NCBI GenBank assembly: GCA_012799845.1
Contig: JAAZKL010000074.1
Location: 1-13,400 of the forward strand
Source: Clostridiaceae bacterium
GTDB taxonomy: Bacteria > Bacillota > Clostridia > Acetivibrionales > DTU013
Direction: 5' to 3'
Length of the DNA: 13,400 nt
Shown in pieces: positions 7,021 through 13,321 of this stretch. The notes beneath the pieces were generated by a model. That model was not told the DNA's origin and did not search any database. It saw only the letters and a program-made list of their open reading frames with translations. Both the position numbers and the translations under genes were made by a program. Positions within the stretch are counted from its first letter, which is position 1. Each line of letters begins with the position of its first letter.

Positions 7021-7096
7021 CTTCAGCTGTAACCGGTACCAGGGCACGGCTCTGGCGCCCCTGCGGATCGGATGAACAACATGGCATCGGCTGAAG
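7021..7096 (+). other. Possible structured RNA element between guaB and greA
   Basis: CTTCAGCT (7021-7028) can pair with GGCTGAAG (7089-7096), closing a 76-base region. Inside, CAGGGC and GCCCCTG can form a second stem, and CCGGTACC is self-complementary. It is not a tRNA: there is no TTCGA-type T arm or recognisable anticodon arm. It matches no riboswitch that I know. The remaining 110 bases up to greA contain no convincing promoter. Chance pairing is a real possibility. Confidence 0.25.
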
Positions 7097-7206
7097 ATAT
7101 GTATCGTATAAATATTATTGATGTTGGCCATATGCGATACAGAATAAATGCGGGTCAAATACATATATTATCAACACAAATTTTTTAGGTAAAGGAGAGG
7201 CTCTAA

Positions 7207-7683
7207 ATGGCAGGTAAAGAAGTCATACTGACTTATGAGGGCTTAAAGAAACTGGAAGAAGAGCTGGAGCAACTGCGCGGTCCCAGGAGAATGGCAGTAA
7301 AGGAAAGGATAAAGGCAGCTCTCGCGCATGGCGACATTACAGAGAATTCAGAATATGACGAAGCCAAAAATGAACAGGCGTATATCGAGGGAAAGATCGT
7401 ACAGATTGAATCAATGCTCAAGAATGCAAGAGTAATCGACGAAGAAGATGTAAGTACGGAAACAGTCAGTATTGGCTCGAAGGTGAGGCTCCGTGATCTG
7501 GATACCAAAGAAGAAAGCGTTTTCACCATTGTAGGTTCCACCGAGGCGAATCCGTCGGAATTGAAAATATCCAATGAATCGCCGATCGGCAGTGCGATCA
7601 TGAACAGGAAAAAAGGTGAAACTGTGGAGGTCTCGGTGCCCGACGGCGTGCTCAGGTTCAAGATATTGAAGATAGGAAAATAG
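7207..7683 (+). CDS. greA: Transcription elongation factor GreA
   Basis: GreA enters the secondary channel of RNA polymerase and stimulates cleavage of backtracked transcripts so that elongation can resume. The 158-residue length is exactly typical. The N-terminal coiled coil runs over about residues 8-75. Its tip carries HGDITENSEYDEAKNEQ (41-57), including the conserved acidic Asp43 and Glu46 that coordinate the catalytic magnesium. The C-terminal FKBP-like domain follows, with SPIGSAIMNRKKGETV as its best-conserved part. AAGGAGAG at 7192-7199 sets the start. lysS follows after 143 bases, an arrangement common in Clostridia, but a promoter and hairpin lie between them, so they need not share a transcript. 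Confidence 0.97.
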   Translation: MAGKEVILTYEGLKKLEEELEQLRGPRRMAVKERIKAALAHGDITENSEYDEAKNEQAYIEGKIVQIESMLKNARVIDEEDVSTETVSIGSKVRLRDLDTKEESVFTIVGSTEANPSELKISNESPIGSAIMNRKKGETVEVSVPDGVLRFKILKIGK

Positions 7684-7696
7684 CACTGTTACAGCC

Positions 7697-7725
7697 TGTA
7701 CACTGTGGATAATTTAATATATAAT
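7697..7725 (+). promoter_or_regulatory. Probable lysS promoter
   Basis: TGTACA (7697-7702, four of six bases of the -35 consensus), a 17-base spacer and a perfect TATAAT (7720-7725). Predicted start of transcription is about 7731-7733. No T-box leader is present: the leader is only about 95 bases and I find no T-box sequence. Confidence 0.6.
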
Positions 7726-7730
7726 GAAGA

Positions 7731-7763
7731 GAATAACAGTTTATTTCATGTAAACTGTTATTC
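7731..7763. terminator. Perfect 13-bp hairpin between greA and lysS
   Basis: Bases 7731-7743 pair exactly with 7751-7763 across a seven-base TTTCATG loop. The stem is AT-rich and is followed by TGATTTA rather than a clear T run, so it is at best a weak greA terminator. It starts where the lysS transcript should begin and could instead be a 5'-terminal stem-loop of that mRNA. Confidence 0.5.
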
Positions 7764-7826
7764 TGATTTAAAGCAGATGCTAATCAGCGCACAGGAAACA
7801 TCGTAATTTATTCAGGAGGTCCACCG

Positions 7827-9332
7827 ATGGAAGACAATACAAATGCAAACATGATCGACATTCCGGATACCGAAGAACTCAATGAGATCCTCATGGTGAG
7901 GAGGCAGAAGCTGAAGGAACTGCAGCAAAGCGGGAAGGACCCGTTCAGGATAGTAAAATACAATGTGACACATCACTCGAATGAAATTATCGAGAATTTT
8001 GAGTCGATGGACGGGATGCAGGTATCCGCTGCGGGAAGGCTGATGTCCAAGAGGGACATGGGAAAGGCAAGTTTCTGCGACATTCATGACCGTGGCGGCA
8101 AAATCCAGATCTATGTCAGGATAAATGACGTGGGTGAAGAAGCATACGAAGAATTCAGGAAATTTGACATAGGAGATATAGTAGGTGTCGAGGGTACGGT
8201 TTTCAGGACCCATAAAGGCGAGATATCGATAAGGGCTGAGAAAATGTCGATGCTGGCCAAATCATTGAAGCCGTTGCCGGAAAAATGGCATGGCCTCAAA
8301 GATGTTGACCTGCGCTACAGGCAGAGGTACCTGGATCTCATCATGAACCCGGATGTCAGGAAAACCTTCGTCCTGCGCAGCAAAATTATTAAGGAAATAA
8401 GGAAGTTCCTCGATGAAAGGGACTTTCTCGAGGTAGATACGCCGATACTCAACACGATACAGGGCGGTGCGGCAGCCAGACCGTTCATTACGCATCACAA
8501 CACGCTTGACCTGGACCTGTTCCTGAGGATTGCTCCCGAGTTGTACCTGAAAAGGCTGATAGTCGGCGGACTCGAAAGAGTTTATGAGATGGGCAGGATG
8601 TTCAGGAATGAGGGCATATCTGTCAAACACAACCCTGAATTCACAATGATGGAAGTCTATGAAGCATACACCGACTATAAAGGGATGATGGAGCTTACGG
8701 AAAACCTGATATCCACGGTTGCCACGAATGTACTGGGCACCACGAAGATAACTTACCAGGGACAGGAAATAGACCTGACGACGCCATGGAAGAGAATGAG
8801 CATGAGAGACGCGGTGCTTGAGTATTCCGGCATAGACTTCGACAAGATCGGGACAGACGAAGAAGCCAGGGCAGCTGCACGTGCGAAGAAGCTCCGGGTT
8901 GAAGACAAGCTGACAAAGGGCGAGGTAATGAACCTGGTATTTGAGGAACTGGTCGAGGAGCATCTTATCCAGCCGACATTTATTATAGACTATCCCGTCG
9001 AAGTATCGCCCCTCACCAAGAGGAAACCCGACAAGCCAGAGCTGACCGAAAGATTCGAGCTTTTCATATATGGCCGGGAAATGGCCAATGCATATTCCGA
9101 GCTCAATGATCCTATCGACCAGAAAGAGAGGTTCCTGCAGCAGGTCAGGAAGCGCGAGGAGGGCGATGAAGAGGCCAGCATGATGGACGACGATTTCATC
9201 AATGCGCTGGAATACGGAATGCCTCCCACCGGAGGTCTTGGAATCGGAGTCGACAGGCTGATAATGCTTCTGACAGACTCATATTCCATTAGGGACATCC
9301 TGCTCTTCCCCACAATGAAGCCGAAGGACTAG
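7827..9332 (+). CDS. lysS: Lysyl-tRNA synthetase, class II
   Basis: This enzyme charges tRNA-Lys with lysine in the cytoplasm. The protein is 501 residues long, normal for class II LysRS. An N-terminal OB-fold anticodon-binding domain lies at about 60-145 (VSAAGRLMSKRDMGKASFCDI is its start). The catalytic domain then shows motif 1 around 180-210 (FLEVDTPIL), motif 2 with FRNEGIS (259-265) and HNPEFTMMEVYEAY, and motif 3 GGLGIGVDRLIMLL (469-482) with the ATP-binding Arg477. AGGAGGT at 7814-7820 precedes the ATG. The first 25 residues are an acidic extension. The region after the stop (9333-9427) has only a weak 7-bp stem (9349-9355 with 9377-9383, 21-base loop) and no clear terminator, so reading into the next gene is possible. 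Confidence 0.98.
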   Translation: MEDNTNANMIDIPDTEELNEILMVRRQKLKELQQSGKDPFRIVKYNVTHHSNEIIENFESMDGMQVSAAGRLMSKRDMGKASFCDIHDRGGKIQIYVRINDVGEEAYEEFRKFDIGDIVGVEGTVFRTHKGEISIRAEKMSMLAKSLKPLPEKWHGLKDVDLRYRQRYLDLIMNPDVRKTFVLRSKIIKEIRKFLDERDFLEVDTPILNTIQGGAAARPFITHHNTLDLDLFLRIAPELYLKRLIVGGLERVYEMGRMFRNEGISVKHNPEFTMMEVYEAYTDYKGMMELTENLISTVATNVLGTTKITYQGQEIDLTTPWKRMSMRDAVLEYSGIDFDKIGTDEEARAAARAKKLRVEDKLTKGEVMNLVFEELVEEHLIQPTFIIDYPVEVSPLTKRKPDKPELTERFELFIYGREMANAYSELNDPIDQKERFLQQVRKREEGDEEASMMDDDFINALEYGMPPTGGLGIGVDRLIMLLTDSYSIRDILLFPTMKPKD

Positions 9333-9427
9333 ACGCTGACTGTATTCCGGCATCGCTGCACCATATAAATGATGAACGATGCCTTATACTGAACAGGTTT
9401 TCTGACATACAAAGGGGTCGTGGTCAT

Positions 9428-10465
9428 ATGGATAAAAAGGAAGCCAGAAGGATCCTGGGTGTTTCAGAAGAAGCATCTACAAATGAAATAGAGAGAAAGT
9501 ATTCAATACTGCTGAAGAAATTCAGGCAGGGAATGTACGTGAACAGGCAGGAAGAAGATGATCCGTCGGAGGAATACACTTCCGGCACGGTTCCGGCTGG
9601 CAGCGAAAGCATAACGGAAAATGAAGCGGCGGAGCCTGAGCATGACTTTGACCTGGTAACCGAGGCATATAATACCCTGATGGGCTATGAAGTCACCGTG
9701 GAGGAAGAACCGCCCGGCAAAGCCGCGACTTTTCTGAAAAAATTCGGTTTTGACGAAAAGAAGACGGATCATTACTTTCATTACTATAAATATCACATAC
9801 TGGCTGTGGTCCTTGTAATATTCTTTATGATATATACCATTGCCAGTTGTGTTAACAGGGTCGAGTATGATTTTAACACCGCCTTTGTAGGGAATATCTA
9901 TTATTTCGATGCAGTGGACGCACTAAAGAAAAGTATAAAGGAGAATATTCCGATCATAGAAGAGCCCGGCATCGACGGAGCCACCAGCGTGGCCGGAGAG
10001 TACAACATGGAGATGAAAGCCCTGGCGATGCTGTATGCCGGTGATGCAGACGTGTTCATCCTTGACAGAGAGCTTTATGAAAGATACGCAAAGGCGGGGT
10101 CCTTCATGAGCCTTGATGAAATCGTGCCGAGACTTGGCGTCGACGTTTCCGGCCATCAGGACCTGATCCTTGCAGTGAATAAGAATGAGGACCTGTTGGG
10201 ATTGAATAAAACAGACGCGCCGGAACAGGAAGGACAGGCCGGCAATGATCCTGCCGCGGGGTCTTCAGGAGGGACCGGCGCGGACGCTTCAGGTGCTGAT
10301 AAAGGCGGTCTGTCTTATGAGCCGCACCTGTACGGGATCTATGTAACTGACAGTACGGTATTAAGAGAATCAGGCGTTATCGCGGAGGAGATGATTGCGG
10401 CGATATATGCCGGCTGCCAGCAGCAGGAGAAAGCGGAAGCATTCCTGAGATTGCTTTTAAAATAA
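9428..10465 (+). CDS. Single-pass membrane protein with J-like N-terminus lacking HPD
   Basis: I do not recognise a characterised gene. Residues 3-34 (EARRILGVSEEAS, then EIERKYSILLKKF) look like helices I and II of a DnaJ J domain. FDLVTEAYNTLMGY (74-87) looks like helix III. The HPD tripeptide that stimulates DnaK is missing, replaced by an acidic loop of about 38 residues. One membrane helix covers about 123-141, giving a cytoplasmic N-terminus. The outer domain contains AGDADVFILDRELYERYAKAGSF (204-226 region), similar in style to solute-binding proteins. A Gly/Ala/Asp-rich linker follows at 262-293, and a last helical segment at 317-344. AAAGGGG at 9411-9417 precedes the ATG. Only 21 bases separate its stop from the STAS gene, so it is probably in the sigma-factor operon and may pass a membrane signal to it; that role is inference. 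Confidence 0.8.
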   Translation: MDKKEARRILGVSEEASTNEIERKYSILLKKFRQGMYVNRQEEDDPSEEYTSGTVPAGSESITENEAAEPEHDFDLVTEAYNTLMGYEVTVEEEPPGKAATFLKKFGFDEKKTDHYFHYYKYHILAVVLVIFFMIYTIASCVNRVEYDFNTAFVGNIYYFDAVDALKKSIKENIPIIEEPGIDGATSVAGEYNMEMKALAMLYAGDADVFILDRELYERYAKAGSFMSLDEIVPRLGVDVSGHQDLILAVNKNEDLLGLNKTDAPEQEGQAGNDPAAGSSGGTGADASGADKGGLSYEPHLYGIYVTDSTVLRESGVIAEEMIAAIYAGCQQQEKAEAFLRLLLK

Positions 10466-10486
10466 ATTGACAGGGGGTCAGCTTAC

Positions 10487-10801
10487 ATGTCCGGTGAATT
10501 GATCGTTAAATCGGAATACTCGGATAAGGACGCAAAGGTTTTTGTCAGCGGGGAAATAGACATATATAATGCGCAGCAGTTCAAGGAAAAAATATACCAA
10601 ATCGTAGAAAACAGCACAGGCGATGTATCGATCGACTGCAGCGGCCTTAATTACATGGACAGCACGGGGCTGGGCGTCTTTGTAGGCGCATTGAAGAAAG
10701 CGAAGCAGGATGAAAGGGACATCCATATCTTCAACATCAGGGACAATATTAAGAAGCTCTTTGTTATCACGGGCCTGGACAAATTGTTCATAATTCACTG
10801 A
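10487..10801 (+). CDS. Anti-sigma factor antagonist, STAS domain (RsbV/SpoIIAA-like)
   Basis: STAS anti-anti-sigma proteins bind an RsbW/SpoIIAB-type kinase and release the sigma factor; phosphorylation of one serine switches them off. The 104-residue protein is a complete single STAS domain. FVSGEIDIYNA (19-29) is the conserved start. IDCSGLNYMDSTGLGVF (49-65) contains the phosphorylation site, Ser59 in Asp-Ser-Thr-Gly. LFVITGLDKLF is the typical closing helix. AGGGGG at 10472-10477 gives a good binding site. The next gene, its presumed partner, begins 35 bases downstream. Because that partner looks unable to bind ATP normally, the kinase for Ser59 may be the second ATPase at 12210. SpoIIAA is the alternative identity, but the SigB-like sigma factor downstream argues for a general stress-type module. 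Confidence 0.92.
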   Translation: MSGELIVKSEYSDKDAKVFVSGEIDIYNAQQFKEKIYQIVENSTGDVSIDCSGLNYMDSTGLGVFVGALKKAKQDERDIHIFNIRDNIKKLFVITGLDKLFIIH

Positions 10802-10836
10802 TATATAGATGAACAGAAGTATGGAGGAGTGGTTTG

Positions 10837-11229
10837 ATGGAGTTGAATGATAGAATCACGTTGTCGCTGCCCTGCAAAGCCGAATATGTGAGCGTTGCCA
10901 GGCTGACAGTATCAGGTGTCGCCTACAGGATGGGATTTGACATAGATACAGTAGAGGATATCAAAGTTGCCGTTTCTGAGGTTTGCAGCCGGCTAATCAA
11001 CGTAAACGGCAAAAGCAACGGTACATATGAGATATTGTACGAGGTCTGCAGCGACAAGCTGATCGTTACGTTCTCATCAGACATCGAAAGAGCCGGATGC
11101 ATTTTCGAAGACGATGAGGATGGTCTGGGAGTTTCGATAATCAAAGCTTTTATGGACGAGGTCGAATTCTGTCCTGAAAGCAGGGATCATATCCTTTCAA
11201 TGACTAAATATATCGAGGAGAAGTCCTGA
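10837..11229 (+). CDS. Degenerate RsbW-like anti-sigma factor (ATP site apparently lost)
   Basis: The 130-residue protein aligns with the HATPase_c_2 anti-sigma kinases. It has an N-terminal PCKAEYVSVARLTVSGVAY segment, then DIKVAVSEVC (41-50), and ends with GLGVSIIKAFMDEVEF (96-111). Key positions are altered. The N box, usually E-x-C-T-N, reads E-V-C-S-R, putting Arg52 where the magnesium-binding Asn should be. The first glycine box (D-x-G-x-G) is replaced by SDIERAGCIF. So it may still hold sigma or the STAS protein but probably cannot phosphorylate it. I use the ATG at 10837, after GGAGGAG (10823-10829), rather than a TTG one codon earlier. The sigma gene starts one base after its stop codon, so they are translationally coupled, as expected of a cognate anti-sigma/sigma pair. 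Confidence 0.82.
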   Translation: MELNDRITLSLPCKAEYVSVARLTVSGVAYRMGFDIDTVEDIKVAVSEVCSRLINVNGKSNGTYEILYEVCSDKLIVTFSSDIERAGCIFEDDEDGLGVSIIKAFMDEVEFCPESRDHILSMTKYIEEKS

Positions 11230-11230
11230 A

Positions 11231-11995
11231 ATGGATCAAAACTTCAACAAGCCGGTGAAAGCAGACTGGCCTGAAGGCAATGACGAGCTTTTTGCTTTAT
11301 ACAGCAAAAGCCGGGACGTAGCTGTCAGAAACGAGATTGTTAAAAGATATACATATCTGGCGGAGATCATTTCGAGAAAGTTTCTCAACAGGGGCGTCGA
11401 ATATGAGGACATCTACCAGGTGGCCTGTATCGCATTGATCAAAGCTGTGGAGCGCTTTGACCCTGGAAAGGGGTTCAAATTCGTCAGTTTTGCCACTCCG
11501 ACCATTGTAGGAGAGATCAAGAGATATTTTCGCGATAAAAGTTCTGCAATAAGGATACCGAGGCGCATATACGAAGTTTACCAGAAGGTCAACATGGCGA
11601 AAGACCACCTTTCGCAGGAACTCAACAGGGCGCCGAGAGTCGATGAGATAGCCGCATACCTGGATATCAAACCTGAAAACGTGCTTGAGATAGTGGAATC
11701 GTGGAATGTTTACAACATACAATCCTTTGACCAGAACGCATATAATGATGATGACATTGAACTCCATGAGACGATAGGTGACAATGACGCAGCGTTTGAA
11801 AGGATCGAGAACAAGGATTTTCTTGAAAAAAGCCTGAGTAAATTCAATGAGGCAGAGAGGGAGTTTATAAAGCTCAGGTATTTCAACAGGAAAACCCAGA
11901 AGGAGATCGCCGAACGCATGGGAGTTTCGCAGATGTACATTTCACGCCTTGAGAAAAAGGTTCTTGACCGGTTTAGAGCAATACTTTACAAGTAG
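11231..11995 (+). CDS. RNA polymerase sigma factor, SigB/SigF/SigG family (SigB-like)
   Basis: The 254-residue protein has all sigma-70 regions except 1. Region 2 is EDIYQVACIALIKAVERFDP, continuing to VSFATPTIVGEIKRYFRDK, which contacts core polymerase and the -10 box. Region 3 runs from IRIPRRIYEVYQKVN to RVDEIAAYLDI. Region 4.2 has the helix-turn-helix TQKEIAERMGVSQMYISRLE near the C-terminus, which reads the -35 box. The RDKSSAIRIPRR stretch and the region 3 layout are closer to Bacillus SigB than to SigF, which usually has an R-D-D-G-I version here. It directly follows the anti-sigma gene with one base between them; GAGGAG at 11215-11220 is its binding site. A sigma-B-type promoter lies 80 bases after its stop. 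Orthology to true SigB is not proven, so I give no symbol. Confidence 0.94.
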   Translation: MDQNFNKPVKADWPEGNDELFALYSKSRDVAVRNEIVKRYTYLAEIISRKFLNRGVEYEDIYQVACIALIKAVERFDPGKGFKFVSFATPTIVGEIKRYFRDKSSAIRIPRRIYEVYQKVNMAKDHLSQELNRAPRVDEIAAYLDIKPENVLEIVESWNVYNIQSFDQNAYNDDDIELHETIGDNDAAFERIENKDFLEKSLSKFNEAEREFIKLRYFNRKTQKEIAERMGVSQMYISRLEKKVLDRFRAILYK

Positions 11996-11996
11996 C

Positions 11997-12072
11997 ATCT
12001 GCGGTATTTCGGAAAAGGACAGCGGCCAGGTTCGGAAAAGGCAGGTGCCCGGAGGCGTTGCAGTACGCAGAT
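11997..12072 (+). other. Possible structured 3' region of the sigma-factor transcript
   Basis: ATCTGCG (11997-12003) can pair with CGCAGAT (12066-12072), extended by two further pairs past a bulged G, and is followed by ATATTTGTTT. Inside is a direct repeat TTCGGAAAAGG at 12008-12018 and 12031-12041. It could be a poor terminator for the sigma operon. The following T-rich bases overlap the sigma-B-type -35 box. Confidence 0.3.
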
Positions 12073-12078
12073 ATATTT

Positions 12079-12104
12079 GTTTATCCAATACATACACAGG
12101 GTAT
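12079..12104 (+). promoter_or_regulatory. Sigma-B-type promoter driving the second anti-sigma ATPase gene
   Basis: GTTTAT (12079-12084), a 14-base spacer and GGGTAT (12099-12104) match the Bacillus sigma-B consensus GTTTAA-N12-15-GGGTAT at eleven of twelve positions. It sits between the SigB-like gene and the ATPase gene at 12210. Transcription should start near 12112, leaving a leader of about 100 bases. A vegetative -10 (TATTAT, 12102-12107) overlaps it, but no good -35 stands 17 bases upstream. Confidence 0.7.
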
Positions 12105-12209
12105 TATATGAATGTATAGAAGCACATTAGATCAATGATGATCGGTGATAACAGCATAAGGCGGATTGCTTCCGGACTTGCGCATAATATTTGTTAGGAT
12201 GTGTAGGCA

Positions 12210-12668
12210 TTGAAAAGACGTTGTATTTACAGCAGTAATATCTCAAGTGAATTGAGCAATGTCAGGTTTGTAGTCGGGGAATTGATAAACTGCCTGCAGC
12301 ATAATTGCGGGGAACTATGCGAGGAAGTTTTATTCGACCTTAAAGTGATCCTCAATGAGGTGCTGATCAATGCGATCCTGCACGGGAACCGCGGGGATGA
12401 AAGCAAGAGGGTAAAGATCGATGCGGGAATAACCGAGAAGGGCGATGTTTTCCTGGTAATAGAGGATGAAGGGACCGGGTATGATTTTGATGAGATTTGT
12501 GCAAAGCATAAATCGGCGGCCGCAAATCTGGATGATATAATCGAAAGCGGCAGAGGCATAATGATAGTAAAAGGTCTGTGCGACAAGATCAAAGTAAATA
12601 AGAAGGGCAATAAAATCGCCATATTAAAAAGCATAGAAAAATCGCAACCGGCAGCAAAGCACGTCTGA
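12210..12668 (+). CDS. Anti-sigma regulatory factor / serine kinase, intact HATPase_c_2 (RsbW-like)
   Basis: The 152-residue protein carries a complete GHKL ATP site. The N box LNEVLINAILHGN (48-60) has catalytic Glu50 and magnesium-binding Asn54. The first glycine box is EDEGTGYDF (85-93). The second is ESGRGIMIVKGLCD (112-125). This is the form expected of a kinase that phosphorylates STAS proteins such as the one encoded at 10487, or of an anti-sigma factor. The start is a TTG at 12210, supported by AGGA at 12196-12199; no better in-frame ATG exists and a stop lies two codons upstream. It is separated from the sigma gene by 214 bases that include a sigma-B-type promoter, so it may be a target of that sigma factor. 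It resembles RsbW more than a two-component kinase, as there is no phosphoacceptor histidine domain. Confidence 0.88.
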   Translation: MKRRCIYSSNISSELSNVRFVVGELINCLQHNCGELCEEVLFDLKVILNEVLINAILHGNRGDESKRVKIDAGITEKGDVFLVIEDEGTGYDFDEICAKHKSAAANLDDIIESGRGIMIVKGLCDKIKVNKKGNKIAILKSIEKSQPAAKHV

Positions 12669-12678
12669 AAAGACACTC

Positions 12679-12710
12679 TCCGGCGGCAGGGATGTTGTTC
12701 TTTCGCCGGA
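12679..12710 (+). terminator. Weak hairpin after the ATPase gene
   Basis: TCCGGCG (12679-12685) pairs with CGCCGGA (12704-12710) over an 18-base loop. It lies 11 bases after the stop codon but has no T run behind it, so intrinsic termination is uncertain. Confidence 0.35.
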
Positions 12711-12747
12711 TGGATCAAGGACTCGCGGCTGGCTTAGGGCGGCAGCC

Positions 12748-12822
12748 TGGCCAGACTTGCCTGCCTGGACTTGCCCGGCAGACTTGCTTGCCCGGACTTG
12801 CCTGTCCAGACTGCCTGGACCG
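12748..12822. repeat. 14-bp tandem repeat tract (GACTTGCC core)
   Basis: GACTTGC recurs at 12754, 12768, 12781 and 12795, with a shortened GACTGC at 12809, so the period is 13-14 bases over five units. Flanking CCTGG/CCAGG words make parts of it self-complementary. Several short open frames cross it only because of the repeat and its lack of stops. I see no gene in 12669-13400. Confidence 0.75.
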
Positions 12823-12890
12823 TACCCGGCTCGTATCAACTGCATACCCGGTCTACATTTGGTTCACGCCTGTTTTGTGCTTATCTCATT

Positions 12891-12914
12891 ACCGACCTGT
12901 GCACCGACCTGTGC
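12891..12914. repeat. Perfect 12-bp tandem duplication
   Basis: ACCGACCTGTGC occurs twice, back to back, at 12891-12902 and 12903-12914. It is probably a replication-slippage duplication in non-coding DNA. Confidence 0.8.
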
Positions 12915-13041
12915 GCATCCAAACAGTCACAAATCGTGCAGTATAGTCAGGAAAGCCCGAATATACGACGGCAAAAGAGAGCATAGAAAAGAGATTCCGC
13001 AGTAATTTATGCGTAAAGAGTCTAATGGCGTTTTACACAGG

Positions 13042-13070
13042 TTGATAGCCGGGCCATACGGTGCTATAGT
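13042..13070 (+). promoter_or_regulatory. Upstream vegetative promoter (probable rRNA P1)
   Basis: TTGATA (13042-13047), a 17-base spacer and TATAGT (13065-13070). With the second promoter 245 bases downstream it forms the tandem arrangement usual for rRNA operons. Predicted start is near 13077. Confidence 0.7.
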
Positions 13071-13088
13071 ATAAAGGCCGCGTGCGAT

Positions 13089-13145
13089 AAGCGACGACGC
13101 TCTTCGGGAAAAACGAATGGAAAGATGAAAGGCGGCGCTTTTTTT
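13089..13145 (+). terminator. Terminator-like stem and T run between the two rRNA promoters
   Basis: AAGCGACG (13089-13096) pairs with CGGCGCTT (13133-13140) with one A-G mismatch, followed directly by a run of seven T (13139-13145, overlapping the stem end). The loop is long, 36 bases. It could stop P1 transcripts after about 70 bases. Confidence 0.4.
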
Positions 13146-13286
13146 GAGGGATGTATCCCTTTATAATAATGAAGTACCGCGCCCGGATGAGAAGAGCTGC
13201 GAGAGGGAACAATGATGACATTCTTCTGCAACGAAGGATTCCTTCACAGCAGAGAAAGTTGTGAGCTAAAGGGATAAAAAAGGTAG

Positions 13287-13315
13287 TTGACAAAACGAAC
13301 GCAGCGTGGTAGTAT
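13287..13315 (+). promoter_or_regulatory. Strong vegetative promoter (probable rRNA P2)
   Basis: Perfect TTGACA (13287-13292), a 17-base spacer and TAGTAT (13310-13315). A predicted start near 13322 coincides with the first hairpin of the leader. Confidence 0.85.
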
Positions 13316-13321
13316 AGAAAA

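Noticed and set aside
7021..7096. tRNA gene (length of 76 bases with a closing stem)
   Set aside because: No T-arm consensus, no D-arm and no anticodon stem-loop can be drawn.
7118..7147. greA promoter (TTGATG with GAATAA)
   Set aside because: The -10 match is poor, and no better pair is visible in the AT-rich sequence upstream of greA.
7726..7826. T-box leader for lysS
   Set aside because: The leader is about 95 bases and I find neither a T-box core sequence nor a typical specifier stem.
10487..11995. spoIIAA-spoIIAB-sigF operon
   Set aside because: Gene order fits, but the middle protein lacks the ATP-site residues SpoIIAB needs, and the sigma factor's RDKSSAIRIPRR region is SigB-like. 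Left open as a weaker alternative.
12692..13005. Overlapping short open frames (70-84 codons) after the ATPase gene
   Set aside because: They arise from the 14-bp tandem repeat, which lacks stops in several frames. The products are repetitive, have no good ribosome binding site, and no domain is recognisable.
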